A DNA stretch of 64,000 nucleotides from Saccharopolyspora erythraea (GCF_018141105.1 NZ_CP054839.1:6637411-6701410); one strand, 5' to 3'; positions 15,065 to 23,974 are shown, numbered from the stretch's first letter. Notes: generated by a model from the sequence alone, not told the origin. Made by a program: numbers and translations.

Positions 15065-16951
15065 TCAGGCGTCGGACTGCTCCGCGGCCACCAGACGGGC
15101 GTAGCGCACGCCCGCCGCCAGCAGCACCAACCCCGCGCACAGGAACGCCACCACGCGCGCGAAACCGTCCAATGTGGCCAGGTCGAACAGGAACAGCTTC
15201 GCCAGCGCCACCGCGATCAGCACCATCCCCGCCACCCGCAGGTGGGTGAGCCGGACTCCCCGCAGCAGCAGGTAGATCGCCGCGCCGACCCAGCTCAGCG
15301 TGATGAGGATGTGCCCGGTCAGGAAGCCGGTGCGGTCATCGCGCACGAGCAGCACCAGCGCCATGATCGTGCTGGCGCTGCCGTAGAGCAGCACCATGCC
15401 GGGCAGTGCCCACACTCCACCGGGTTCCCGGCTCAGCGCGCCGAGCCGAACCGCGACCGCGGGCACGAGAACGGCGACTGCCGCGATCAGCAGCCCCGCC
15501 AGCACACCCGGGATGCCCTGGGCGCGTCCCAGGCCGGCCAGCGCCGCGATCGGCACCTCGTGGACCATCGAGACCAGGAAGCCGGCGACGCCGAAGCACA
15601 GCGCGCCGAGCAGGATTCCGCTGCTGCGCAACTGGAAGGCCCCCAGCGCCAGCAGCAGCGCCTCGCACAGCAGCGCGGTCGCCCACGCCGAGGGATCGAC
15701 GAAGGTGACCGTCGCCTGCAATGCCGCCACCGCACCCGCGCCACCGGCGACCGCCGTGAAGCGGCTCGGCAGCAGCTCGCGGAACGCGGGCAGGAACCTG
15801 CCCACCGCCCAGACCGCGAGCAGCATCGCGGCCACCAGCGCCGCGAGCAGTCCGGCGTGCACGCGTTCCACCATCGGCGCCGACAGCAGCGCCGGGGCGG
15901 GCGAGGCGACCAGCAGCCCGATCGCCGTCACGTCGTCGCCGCGGCGGGCCCCGGCGGTCACGGCGGCGAGCACGACGCCGAGCAGCGACACGGCCAGCAC
16001 GGCCAGCAGCGTGGTCCCGTCGTGGCGGGGCAGGACGAGGTTCCAGACGTCGGCCACCAGGGCTCCCAGCACGCACGGGACCGCGGCGGCCAGCGTCAGC
16101 CCGCGCCACCCGCGCCGGATCTGCACGGGCGTCGCGGCGATCTGCAACACCAGCAGGAAACCGACCAGCATCGCATCCGGCCGCGCGGTGATCATCGGCG
16201 CGCAGACGGCGCTGCCGAGCACCGCGCCGACCGCCGGGGACTGCGCGCGCCAGCGGTCGGCCAGCGCCAGTCCCGCGGCGGCGACGAGCAACCCGAGGCC
16301 GAGGCCGGCCGGCTTCGGGAAGTAGCCGTAGAGCGAGGTCGCGGCGACCACGGCCAGGTGCACCGCGGTGAAACCCGTTGCGGCGAGCGCGTATGCGCCG
16401 ATGCGGCCGGCCTGCCTGCGGTGGACCCAGACTGCGGCGGCGACCAGCGCCGCGCCCAGCGCGGCTCCGCCGCCGACGCGCAACTGCGGCAGCAACCAGC
16501 CCTGCTGCGCGGCGAGCACCAGCAGGAAGACCACTCCGAGCAGCGTCACGGCGGTGCCCGCGACGGCGAGAACGCGGCTCGTGGTGAGCTGTCCGGCGCT
16601 GAGGCGGCGCGGGGCCCGCGCGGCCTGCACCGGCTGCGGCATCTCCGGATACGGCGGGGCGTGGGGAGTCGGCTGCGGCGGGGCGGGCGGCATGCCGTAC
16701 GGCTGCTGCGCCCAGGCTTCCTGCCGCTGCGGCATCGTCGGCGGCTGCGGCATGGCTTGCGGCGGCTGGATGGCCGGCTGCTGCGGCACGCTTGTCTGCT
16801 GTGGCGCCGACCCGGCGGCGCGGGAATGCAGAACCGCGCCCAGTTCGGCCAGGCGCTGCCCGATCGCGTTGAGCTCGCCCGCGAGCAGCACGAGCGTGCC
16901 GTCCTGATCGGGTCCGCAGTCGGACCGCTCACCTGAACTGGAGTGCGACAT
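15065..16951 (-). CDS. DUF2339 polytopic membrane protein
   Basis: A 628-aa protein. Residues about 1–45 are cytosolic and partly helical (LVLLAGELNAIGQRLAELGAVL). Residues about 46–115 are a Gln/Pro/Met-rich disordered linker (PQQTSVPQQPAIQPPQAMPQ). The rest is a dense run of about sixteen or more hydrophobic segments with short loops, as in DUF2339 proteins. No catalytic motif is visible; a role in the cell envelope or in transport is a guess from the topology. It is monocistronic, convergent with the LysR gene (8-bp gap between stops), and followed upstream by about 225 bp of mostly non-coding sequence. Confidence 0.8.
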   Translation of the reverse strand: MSHSSSGERSDCGPDQDGTLVLLAGELNAIGQRLAELGAVLHSRAAGSAPQQTSVPQQPAIQPPQAMPQPPTMPQRQEAWAQQPYGMPPAPPQPTPHAPPYPEMPQPVQAARAPRRLSAGQLTTSRVLAVAGTAVTLLGVVFLLVLAAQQGWLLPQLRVGGGAALGAALVAAAVWVHRRQAGRIGAYALAATGFTAVHLAVVAATSLYGYFPKPAGLGLGLLVAAAGLALADRWRAQSPAVGAVLGSAVCAPMITARPDAMLVGFLLVLQIAATPVQIRRGWRGLTLAAAVPCVLGALVADVWNLVLPRHDGTTLLAVLAVSLLGVVLAAVTAGARRGDDVTAIGLLVASPAPALLSAPMVERVHAGLLAALVAAMLLAVWAVGRFLPAFRELLPSRFTAVAGGAGAVAALQATVTFVDPSAWATALLCEALLLALGAFQLRSSGILLGALCFGVAGFLVSMVHEVPIAALAGLGRAQGIPGVLAGLLIAAVAVLVPAVAVRLGALSREPGGVWALPGMVLLYGSASTIMALVLLVRDDRTGFLTGHILITLSWVGAAIYLLLRGVRLTHLRVAGMVLIAVALAKLFLFDLATLDGFARVVAFLCAGLVLLAAGVRYARLVAAEQSDA

Positions 16952-17057
16952 GGGCCCAGAGTCTTGCCACGGGCGATCAGGGCCGCATCGGTAGCACTAC
17001 TCAGATCGAATACGCGGTTGCAAGGCCCCGACGACCCGATTGCACTTGCCGGCGTGA

Positions 17058-17165
17058 CTTGCGTTCCGTCTCGGCGTCGCGAACGCGCAGGCGCTCGCGA
17101 CGCACCCGCTGGGCACCGTGGTCGAACCGCTGTGCGTGGAGGTGTCCGTCGCGCGCGGGCCGTGA
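17058..17165 (+). pseudogene. possible gene remnant (C-terminal 35 codons)
   Basis: Between two in-frame TGA codons lies a 35-codon stretch (LAFRLGVANAQALATHPLGTVVEP…) with about 90% G/C in third positions, as in real genes here. It has no start codon or ribosome site. It could be the tail of a deleted gene, or chance. Not recognised. Confidence 0.25.
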
Positions 17166-17176
17166 CGGCCCCGGCG

Positions 17177-17536
17177 TCAGGAGCGCCGGCTGATCAGGTC
17201 CCAGGCGCGGCGCACCAGTGCGTGCAACCGGCCTTCCGGCAACGGGCGGCCCGCACTGTCGCGCCTGGGGTTGGTGCGGTCGCGGTACTCGGCGAGCTCG
17301 CCGCGGCCGACCTTCAGCAGCACGCCGTGTTCGTGCATCTGCGCGATCTGGTCGGGGTCGGCGAAGAGGCGGCGGACGGGAAGCCGCGCGCCCTGCACGA
17401 CCACGCCCTCGAAGATGTCCATCGGCAGGTCCGCGACGACGCGTTCCACGGTCCCGATCCGCTCACCGTCGCGGTCGAAGACCGGTGTGCCTTCGGCCAG
17501 CGCGAGGTAGGCGATCGGTCTGCCGAGGTCGTCCAC
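17177..17536 (-). CDS. PRC-barrel-like small protein
   Basis: A 119-aa protein whose first two thirds look like a PRC-barrel: PIAYLALAEGTPVFDRDGERIGTVERVVADLPMDIFEGVVVQ, then ARLPVRRLFADPDQIAQMHEHGVLLKV. The tail is charged (GRGELAEYRDRTNPRRDSAGR). Such small proteins bind surfaces or other proteins and are common in actinobacteria with no defined role. No signal or membrane segment. It starts 72 bp downstream of the zinc-ribbon gene's stop but is separated from it by a very strong hairpin, so it is probably transcribed independently. Confidence 0.65.
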   Translation of the reverse strand: MDDLGRPIAYLALAEGTPVFDRDGERIGTVERVVADLPMDIFEGVVVQGARLPVRRLFADPDQIAQMHEHGVLLKVGRGELAEYRDRTNPRRDSAGRPLPEGRLHALVRRAWDLISRRS

Positions 17537-17569
17537 GCCGTCAAGGCTACGCCAGAACGCCGGTGTTCC

Positions 17570-17607
17570 CCTCCCGTCGCGGCCCTGGCCAGGGCCGCGA
17601 CGGGAGG
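17570..17607. terminator. 38-bp perfect palindrome, terminator hairpin
   Basis: Arms CCTCCCGTCGCGGCCCTGG and its exact complement meet with no loop bases, starting two bases after the stop of the zinc-ribbon-like gene (17609). This position and stability fit an actinobacterial factor-independent terminator without a U-tract. Any loop must open from the central TGGCCA. Confidence 0.75.
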
Positions 17608-17608
17608 C

Positions 17609-17788
17609 TCACGCCTCTGGGTAGAACGAGGCGATGTGCGCTTCGAGATCCATCAGGTCGGGGTGCGCGAAGAACGCCATGTTGTCGCCGTCGGACGGGC
17701 AACCGGACTGGTGGCGCACGTCACCGAACACGTCGGTGGCGCGGCAGTGCGAGCACGGCACGCGGGCCAGCGGGTATCGGGAGCTCAC
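17609..17788 (-). CDS. 59-aa zinc-ribbon-like small protein
   Basis: A short gene from the GTG at 17788, with GAGGAGG five bases upstream. The protein begins SSRYPLARVPCSHCRATDVFG and contains one CxxC knuckle (Cys12, Cys15) and a later Cys30 in QSGCPSDGDN, with His14, His26 and other histidines near. That suggests a small metal-binding or rubredoxin-like knuckle missing one obvious ligand. The rest is acidic (FFAHPDLMDLEAHIASFYPEA). Clear codon bias and ribosome site support it as real. Function unknown. A 38-bp palindrome follows its stop. Confidence 0.7.
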   Translation of the reverse strand: MSSRYPLARVPCSHCRATDVFGDVRHQSGCPSDGDNMAFFAHPDLMDLEAHIASFYPEA

Positions 17789-17937
17789 GCAGCCTCCTCG
17801 GGGACGCCTCGGGGGACCACGACCGCGTGCCGGGGGCGGCCGTGGGAAGCAACCGCACGCTAACGGGGCGAATGCGCTGGTACCAAGCCCTCTCCCCAGC
17901 CCGTGTGCCCGCTCTCACGTCGTCCTCCGCGACGTCG

Positions 17938-18663
17938 CTAGCCGGCGGTGGTCTGTTCGCTGCCGAACCCGTTGGTCTGGCCGGACCGCCCCGAGTCGGT
18001 CTTGTTGTTGGGGGCGATGGCGGAGTTGAGCACCGCGGTGTTGGGGAGCTTGACCGGGCCCTCGTCGCTCTCCAGCGTCAGGTAGACCAGCCCCATCTCG
18101 GTGACGCGGCCCTGCAGCGGCCCGCCGAGCGTGCCCGAGTGGATGACCAGGTGGTCGCCGAGGGTGAACGGGCGTGCGGTCACGAGCATGAGCCCGGCGA
18201 AGACGTTGCCCAGCGACTGCTGCGCCGCGATACCGATGATCACACCGGTGACGGCACCGCCGAGCAGCAGCTGGTCGACGCGCACGCCGAGCTCTCCCAG
18301 CGCCACGACCGCGACGAGCGCGTACCCGGCCAGGGAGATGACCAGCCGCAGCGCCCCGGCGTGGCTGGGGCTCAGCCGCACCCGGGTGCGGCGGCCCGCC
18401 TCCCTGGCCAGGCACTGCACGGCGATCGCGCCCAGCACGACGAACACGATCGCGCCCGCGATGGCGGCGGTCTTGTAGAGCGCGGAGCCGTGGCGGAACA
18501 GCGCGGCGGGGTCGACCACCGCGGCCGCCACGATCATCGCCACCGCCAGCGCCGAGGCGACCGCACCCCGCTTCACGTCGGCGCTGAGGCCGCGGGGTTT
18601 CAGCCGCGGGGTGCGCCACCAACCGCGGCGGCGGGTGTCGGGGTCCTCGTTCGGGGAAGCCAT
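17938..18663 (-). CDS. MscS-family mechanosensitive channel
   Basis: A 241-aa protein with three or four hydrophobic segments (residues about 33–55, 63–85, 105–130) and then the MscS pore helix and beta-domain: LLLGGAVTGVIIGIAAQQSLGNVFAGLMLVTARPFTLGDHLVIHSGTLGGPLQGRVTEMGLVYLTLESDEGPVKLPNTAVLNSAI. The A/G packing in GGAVTGVIIGIAAQ and the F.GD motif after the pore are typical. It probably opens under membrane tension to release solutes. The tail after NSAIAPNNKTDSGR is short and unstructured. The start at 18663 is chosen over a more distal one at 18723, because the intervening residues are not membrane-like. Divergent from the SARP gene. Confidence 0.9.
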   Translation of the reverse strand: MASPNEDPDTRRRGWWRTPRLKPRGLSADVKRGAVASALAVAMIVAAAVVDPAALFRHGSALYKTAAIAGAIVFVVLGAIAVQCLAREAGRRTRVRLSPSHAGALRLVISLAGYALVAVVALGELGVRVDQLLLGGAVTGVIIGIAAQQSLGNVFAGLMLVTARPFTLGDHLVIHSGTLGGPLQGRVTEMGLVYLTLESDEGPVKLPNTAVLNSAIAPNNKTDSGRSGQTNGFGSEQTTAG

Positions 18664-18724
18664 GCGTCCGATTCTGGCGATCTCGTCGGCACGATCAAGT
18701 GACGGGGCGCACGGTCGGCTCACG

Positions 18725-18740
18725 AGCGGCGTCAGCCGCT
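18725..18740. repeat. hairpin related to the intergenic repeat family
   Basis: AGCGGC–GTCA–GCCGCT, identical in core to the left-end hairpin of element A at 6792–6809. It lies between divergent mscS and SARP genes, so it is not a terminator here. It may be a solo remnant or coincidence. Confidence 0.4.
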
Positions 18741-18803
18741 GGGTGCAGGCCCAGCGCGCACGGCTGCGCAGACCTTGTCCGACGCATTCCCTAAGGTCAT
18801 ACC

Positions 18804-21800
18804 GTGCGTTTCGGAGTGCTCGGTCCGTTGGCCGCGTGGGCCGCCGACGGGCGCCCGGTCCGGGTGCCCGAGGCGAAGGTCCGCGCGCTGCTGGCGAGCC
18901 TGCTGGTCGAACCCGGCCGGGCGGTCTCGGTGGACCGGCTCGCCGACCGCCTGTGGGGCGAGCGGCTGCCGGGCAACCCCGCCAACACCATCCAGACCAA
19001 GATCTCGCAGCTGCGCCGCGTGCTGGACGCCGCCGAGCCCGGCGCTCGCGACCTGGTCCGGCACCAGCCGCCCGGTTACCTGCTGCACGTCGCCGACGAG
19101 TCGCTGGACGCCCGGCGGTTCGAGTCGCTCACCGAACGCGCCCGCGCGGCGGCGGACCCCCGCGAGCGGGTCGCGCTGCTCACCGACGCCCTCGCGCTGT
19201 GGCGGGGTCCGGTGCTCGCCGACTTCGCCGACGCGCCGTTCGCGGCGCCGCTCGCGCGGCGGCTCGAGGAGCAGCGCCTCGTCGCCGAGGAGGACCGGGC
19301 GCAGGCCCGGCTCGCGCTCGGCGAGCACGACGACCTGGCCGGTGAGCTCGCCGAGCTGGTCGCCGCGCACCCGCTGCGCGAGCGGCTGCGCGCCGTCCAG
19401 ATGCGGGCGCTGTACCGGGCGGGCAGGCAGAGCGAGGCACTGGACGCCTACCTCGACCTGCGGGAGCGGCTCGACCGCGAGCTCGGCCTGGAGCCCGGCC
19501 CCGAGATCACCGCCCTGCACGGGTCGATCCTGCGGCAGGACGCCGCGCTGGAGGTCCGTCCCGCGCGGCGCACCAACCTGCCCGCGCCGCTGACCGAGCT
19601 GGTGGGCCGGGCCGACGCGGTGGCCGCGGTCCGCTCGCTGGTCGCCGGGTCGCGGCTGGTCACGCTCACCGGGCCGGGCGGTGTCGGCAAGACCGGGCTC
19701 GCGGTGGAGGTGGCCAGGTCGCTGGAGACCGCCGACGGCGTGTGGCTGGTCGAGTTCGCCGGTCTGGATCGGCAGGTGAGCGCGGGCCCGGACTCCCTCG
19801 ACAAGTGGGTCGTGGCCGTCGTGACCGCCGCCCTGGACATCCGCGAGGAGGTCGCGGGCGCCTCCGCCGACCGGCTCACCGATGTCCTGCGCGGCAAGGA
19901 GGTCGTGCTGCTGCTGGACAACTGCGAGCAGGTCGTGGAGCCGGTGGCCGCGCTGGTCGCCCGCCTGCTGCGGGCCGCGCCGGGGCTGCGGGTGCTGGCC
20001 ACGGGCCAGGTGCCGCTCGGCCTCACCGGCGAGGTCGTGTGGAGCGTCCCGCCGCTCGAGGTCCCCGGCGCCGACGTCGTGGCCGCGGCCGAGGTCGGGC
20101 GGTTCAGCGCGGTGCGGTTGTTCGTCGCCCGCGCCGCCGCCGCGCGACCCGGCTTCGCGCTGGACGCGGGCAACGCCGCCGCCGTCGCGGCGATCTGCCG
20201 CAGGCTGGACGGCATCCCCCTTGCTCTGGAGCTGGCCGCGACCAGGGTGCGCGCGCTGGGCGTCGGCGAGCTGCTGGGCAGGCTCGACGACCGGTTCGGC
20301 CTGCTGACCACCGGTCCGCGCGACGCGCCCGCGCGGCAGCGCACCCTGCGGGCGGTGATCGACTGGAGCTGGGAGCCGCTCGGCGAGCCGGAACGGGTCG
20401 TGCTGCGCAGGCTCGCCGTCCACGCCGACGGGTGCACGCTGGCGGCGGCGGAGGCGGTGTGCTCCGGCGACGGCGTGCGCCCCGAGGACGTCCTCGACGT
20501 GCTGGCCCGACTGGTCGACCGGTCGCTGGTGGTCAGCCAGCCCGGCCGGTCCGGCCAGCGCTACCGGCTGCTGGAGTCGGTCGCCGCCTACTGCCTCGAC
20601 CGCCTCCAGCAGGCCGGGGAGCTGGCGGCGGTCCGGCTGCGCCACGCCCACCACCACCTCACCGCCGCCGAAAGAGCGGAACCGCTGTCGCGCGGCCCGC
20701 ACCAGCGCGAGCGGCTGGACGAGCTGGACGCCGAGGCCGCGAACCTGCGGTCGGCGCTGGAGACCTTCGCCGAGCACGGCGAAGCCGACGCCGCGCTGCG
20801 GCTGGCCCGCGCGCTGACGTGGTTCTGGTTCCTGCGCGGCCGGTTCCGCGAAGCGTGCAGGGCGCTGCGCGGTGCCCTGTCGGTGCCCGGGGCGAGTCCG
20901 TCGCGGCGCACCGAGGTCGCGGTCTGGACGGCGGGTCTTGCGGTGCTGGGAGGAGATCCGGTCGACGAGGAGACGTTCGAGCAGGCCGCGGGCATCGCCG
21001 ACCCGAGGGCGCGTTCGCGTGCGCTGTGGTTCGCCGGCTACGTGCAGTCCACCATCGGCGACATGGCGGCCGGGCGGCGCTTCACCGACGCGGCGTTGCG
21101 CGATTTCGAGGCCCTCGGCGACAAGTGGGGCATCGCCGCCGCGCTGGCCGACCGGACGAGCCAGGCGCTCGGCGCGGGCGAGCTCGCCTCCGCCGACCGC
21201 GCCGCGCGACGCAGCGCCGAGCTGTTCGACGAGCTCGGCGACCGGTGGGGGCAACTGCAGGCGTCGTTCGCACGGGGAGTGCTCGCCGAGACTTTCGGCG
21301 ACCACGAGCGGGCGCGCCGGCTGCACCGCGAGGGCCTCGACAAGGCGCGGGAGCTCGAGCTCTGGCCGGAGGTCTCCTACCAGCTGACGTGGCTGGGCCG
21401 CAACGCGCTGCTCACCGGCGACCACGCCCTCGCCCGCGAACACCACGAGCGCGCCGCCGAGATCGCCCGCGAGCACGGCTTCCGGACCGGCGAGGTCTAC
21501 GCGGTGACCGGGCTTGCGCTCGGCGCCCGCCGGGAGGGCGACCTCGACCTCGCCGAACGCCACCTGGACGAGGTGATGCGCTGGTACCGCGACTCGGCGT
21601 TCGAGCCCAGCAGCACGCTCGTGCACGCCGAGTTCGGCTTCGTCGCAGAGATGCGCGGCGACGCCGGGCGCGCTGCCGAGCACCACCACCGGGGCTTCGA
21701 GCTGGTCCTCCGCCTCGGCGACTCCAGGGCCGTCGCGCTGGCCATGGAGGGGCTGGCGGGCGCCGACGCGCTGGCCGGGCGGCACGCCCGGGCCGCCCGG

Positions 21801-21977
21801 CTGCTGGGCGCGGCGGCCCACGCGCGCGAGTCGGTGGGCACGCCGCTGATCCCGGCCGAGTCCGCCGACGTCGACCGCATCACCGCCGCCGCGCGCGCCG
21901 AGCTCGGCGACGAGGTCTTCGCCGCCGAGTTCGAGCGCGGTGCGCGGGCCTCACCCGAGGAGTTCCGCCGCCGCTGA
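18804..21977 (+). CDS. AfsR/SARP-type large transcriptional regulator
   Basis: A 1057-aa regulator with four parts. Residues 1–90 are an OmpR-like winged helix (VDRLADRLWGERLPGNPANTIQTKISQLRRVLD). About 95–245 are a bacterial transcriptional activation (BTAD) TPR domain, ending RQSEALDAYLDLRERLDRELGLEPGPEITALH. About 260–560 are an NB-ARC-like ATPase with the P-loop GPGGVGKT at 290–297 and Walker B LLLDNCEQV about 369. About 600–1040 are TPR-like helical repeats. This is the AfsR architecture; such proteins activate secondary-metabolism or developmental genes after ATP-driven assembly. The GTG start is at 18804. The gene stands alone, and no biosynthetic cluster is adjacent, so the target cannot be named. 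Confidence 0.9.
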   Translation: MRFGVLGPLAAWAADGRPVRVPEAKVRALLASLLVEPGRAVSVDRLADRLWGERLPGNPANTIQTKISQLRRVLDAAEPGARDLVRHQPPGYLLHVADESLDARRFESLTERARAAADPRERVALLTDALALWRGPVLADFADAPFAAPLARRLEEQRLVAEEDRAQARLALGEHDDLAGELAELVAAHPLRERLRAVQMRALYRAGRQSEALDAYLDLRERLDRELGLEPGPEITALHGSILRQDAALEVRPARRTNLPAPLTELVGRADAVAAVRSLVAGSRLVTLTGPGGVGKTGLAVEVARSLETADGVWLVEFAGLDRQVSAGPDSLDKWVVAVVTAALDIREEVAGASADRLTDVLRGKEVVLLLDNCEQVVEPVAALVARLLRAAPGLRVLATGQVPLGLTGEVVWSVPPLEVPGADVVAAAEVGRFSAVRLFVARAAAARPGFALDAGNAAAVAAICRRLDGIPLALELAATRVRALGVGELLGRLDDRFGLLTTGPRDAPARQRTLRAVIDWSWEPLGEPERVVLRRLAVHADGCTLAAAEAVCSGDGVRPEDVLDVLARLVDRSLVVSQPGRSGQRYRLLESVAAYCLDRLQQAGELAAVRLRHAHHHLTAAERAEPLSRGPHQRERLDELDAEAANLRSALETFAEHGEADAALRLARALTWFWFLRGRFREACRALRGALSVPGASPSRRTEVAVWTAGLAVLGGDPVDEETFEQAAGIADPRARSRALWFAGYVQSTIGDMAAGRRFTDAALRDFEALGDKWGIAAALADRTSQALGAGELASADRAARRSAELFDELGDRWGQLQASFARGVLAETFGDHERARRLHREGLDKARELELWPEVSYQLTWLGRNALLTGDHALAREHHERAAEIAREHGFRTGEVYAVTGLALGARREGDLDLAERHLDEVMRWYRDSAFEPSSTLVHAEFGFVAEMRGDAGRAAEHHHRGFELVLRLGDSRAVALAMEGLAGADALAGRHARAARLLGAAAHARESVGTPLIPAESADVDRITAAARAELGDEVFAAEFERGARASPEEFRRR

Positions 21978-22015
21978 CGCCTCCCGGCGAGACGTCAGAC
22001 CTGTCTTTGGCCTTC

Positions 22016-22058
22016 GAAGCGGCGAAGCCGCTCGACCCACCCCTGCCACGCAGGGGTG
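22016..22058. terminator. double hairpin between convergent genes (repeat family, copy D)
   Basis: The first hairpin (TTCGAAGCGGCGAAGCCGCT, about 22014–22032) matches the left end of the dispersed repeat. The second is CACCCCTGC–CAC–GCAGGGGTG (22038–22058), a perfect 9-bp stem with a three-base loop. They lie between the ends of the SARP and imine-reductase-like genes and probably terminate both. Confidence 0.65.
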
Positions 22059-22074
22059 CGTCCGAAGCCAGCAC

Positions 22075-22950
22075 TCAGAGCGATGGGTCGCGGATGACGT
22101 TGATGAGGCTGGTCCAGCTGTCCTTGCCGTGCCCGGCCGCGACGGCCCGCGCGTAGTGCGACTGGATCGCTTTCGGCAGCGCCAGATCGATGCCCGCCAC
22201 TTCGCTCGCACCGACGATGTGGTCGGCGGTCGCGCCCATCATGAAGGTCGAGGCCGCGTCCCCGGGGTGGGCGCCCTCGTCGACGGCCTTGGCCGCATCG
22301 GCGAGGAAATAGGACACCGTGTCGAAGTTCTCCACCGCCCTCGGCAGGAACTCCTTCGCCGACACCCCCGCCGAGCCCAGCAGCGCGGTCGCGTGCATGT
22401 AGAGCGACAGCGACCCGAGGAAGATGTCCAGCTGCGCCAGGTAGTAGAGCTGGGCCAGGCCGGGGTCGGTGCCGACGTAGTCGGGCCTGCCGATCAGGCG
22501 CAGCACCGGCTCGTGGGCATCGAGCACCTCGCGCGGGCCGCTGTAGAAGGTGTAGGCGGATTCGGTGCCGACCAGGTTCTCCGGCACCATGATGCCGCCG
22601 GTGAGGAACTCCGCGCCGCGCTCGGCAGCCCACGTCGCGGCCTCGCGGCTGCGCTCCGGGGTGTCGGAGCTGAGGTTCACCAGCACCTTGCCGGAAAGCC
22701 CCTCGCCGTCGCCGAGGATGTCGTACATGGCCTGGTAGTCGGTCAGGCTCAGCAGCACCAGCCCGGAGGCCGCCACCGCCTCGGCCGGGGTCTGCGCGCG
22801 CACCGCGCCCTCGGCCACCATGGCGTCGGCTCGGCCGGGCGTGCGGTTCCAGACGGTCACCGGGTGCCCGGCGGCCAGCAGGACCCGCACGATGCTGCGG
22901 CCCATCGGGCCCAGGCCGATCACGGTGACAGCTTCCTTGTGCTCGTTCAT
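22075..22950 (-). CDS. NAD(P)-binding 6-phosphogluconate-dehydrogenase-like / imine-reductase-like oxidoreductase
   Basis: A 291-aa protein with an N-terminal Rossmann domain (VTVIGLGPMGRSIVRVLLAAGHPVTVWNRTPGRAD; residues about 8–42; the NRT after the second strand suggests NADPH). A helical C-terminal domain follows (QLYYLAQLDIFLGSLSLYMHATALLGSAGVSAKEFL). Its length and the GGIMVPENLVGTESAYTFYSGP segment are close to bacterial imine reductases rather than to 3-hydroxyisobutyrate dehydrogenases, which have a conserved catalytic lysine. The ATG at 22950 has GGAAGAG upstream. Probably reduces a C=N or C=O bond; the substrate is unknown. It is transcribed in the same direction as the regulator at 23043, which is 92 bp upstream. 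Confidence 0.8.
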   Translation of the reverse strand: MNEHKEAVTVIGLGPMGRSIVRVLLAAGHPVTVWNRTPGRADAMVAEGAVRAQTPAEAVAASGLVLLSLTDYQAMYDILGDGEGLSGKVLVNLSSDTPERSREAATWAAERGAEFLTGGIMVPENLVGTESAYTFYSGPREVLDAHEPVLRLIGRPDYVGTDPGLAQLYYLAQLDIFLGSLSLYMHATALLGSAGVSAKEFLPRAVENFDTVSYFLADAAKAVDEGAHPGDAASTFMMGATADHIVGASEVAGIDLALPKAIQSHYARAVAAGHGKDSWTSLINVIRDPSL

Positions 22951-23042
22951 GGTCTCTTCCCGCTCGTCGTTGGCTGACCTGTCCGACTCTGCCGCCGGGC
23001 ACGCACGGATCGCCGACGGTCCGCGCACGGACCGGGAGCGGG

Positions 23043-23939
23043 CTATCCGGTGAGCCGGGCCTCGAGGCCGTCGAGGAGCTGGCGCAGCCCCTGCTCGAAG
23101 AGCGTGTCGAAGTCGAAGTCCCAGTCCTGCTCCGTGAGCGCGACGAACACCGGGTAGCGCTCGGGATCGAGCACCGAGCGCAGCTCCGGCCCGCCGTGCG
23201 CGTCCATCCACTCGTCGGCAGACATCCCGGTGTCGCGCAGAGCCTCGGCGTCGGGGCGCAGGTTGAGCGCGGTCCCGCGCACGTGGTTGAAAAGCGTGAC
23301 GTAGGTGTAGAGCAAGGTCGAGCGGTCCAGGCCGAGGCCGTCGAGCGCCCGGACCACCCACTCGACGTGCAGCATCACGTTCGGCATCGGCCTCGGCCGG
23401 GCGAACGAGATCGCGCCGGGCAGCCACGGGTGCCTGCGATACAGGGCCCACTGGAGCCGCGCCGAGACCTCCAGCCGGGCCCGCCACCCGGGCGGCACCA
23501 CCTCCGGCAGCGGGGACTCGCCGAAGGCCGCGTCCGCCATCCGCAGCACCAGGTCACCCTTGCTGCGAACGTGGCGGTACAGGGTCATGGTGGCCACGCC
23601 CAGCTCGGTCGCGATCCGCCGCATCGACACCGCGTCGAGTCCCTCGGCGTCGGCGATCCCGATCGCCACGCGCACCATCCGGTCGGGCATCGCACCGGTC
23701 TCCCCCTGCGCGTCCCGCGGAACGCCGACGACCACGGTGCCCACACCGGGCACGGCCCGCACCAGGCCCTGACGGCGCAGCTCGGCCAGCACCTTCGTCG
23801 CGGTCGCGATCGCCACGCCGTGCTCCCGGCTGATGCGCCGTGCCGAGGGCACCCGGTCGTCGGGGCGCAGTTCGCCCGAGGCGATGCGGGCGCGGATCCG
23901 CGCCGCGATGGCCAGGTACGGCGGATCGGCCTTGTTCAC
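23043..23939 (-). CDS. double-headed GntR–TetR transcriptional regulator
   Basis: A 298-aa regulator with two DNA-binding domains. Residues about 5–75 are a GntR winged helix (YLAIAARIRARIASGELRPDDRVPSARRISREHGVAIATATKVLAELRRQGLVRAVPGVGTVVV). About 85–135 are a TetR helix-turn-helix (VRVAIGIADAEGLDAVSMRRIATELGVATMTLYRHVRSKGDLVLRM). The rest is a TetR ligand-binding domain of the tetracycline-repressor C-terminal type. The GTG at 23939 has GGGAGG four bases upstream. Two palindromes with the core GTACTAGTAC lie between it and the divergent flavin monooxygenase gene, so it probably represses both itself and that gene until a ligand binds. The ligand is unknown; a small aromatic or antibiotic-like molecule is a guess. 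Confidence 0.88.
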   Translation of the reverse strand: MNKADPPYLAIAARIRARIASGELRPDDRVPSARRISREHGVAIATATKVLAELRRQGLVRAVPGVGTVVVGVPRDAQGETGAMPDRMVRVAIGIADAEGLDAVSMRRIATELGVATMTLYRHVRSKGDLVLRMADAAFGESPLPEVVPPGWRARLEVSARLQWALYRRHPWLPGAISFARPRPMPNVMLHVEWVVRALDGLGLDRSTLLYTYVTLFNHVRGTALNLRPDAEALRDTGMSADEWMDAHGGPELRSVLDPERYPVFVALTEQDWDFDFDTLFEQGLRQLLDGLEARLTG

Positions 23940-23962
23940 TCGTCCTCCCAAGTCCGCGCAAG

Positions 23963-23974
23963 CGTACTAGTACG
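23963..23974. promoter_or_regulatory. operator-like palindrome CGTACTAGTACG
   Basis: A perfect 12-bp palindrome 24 bp upstream of the GntR–TetR start, sharing the core GTACTAGTAC with the site at 24037–24054. It probably mediates autorepression. Confidence 0.7.
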
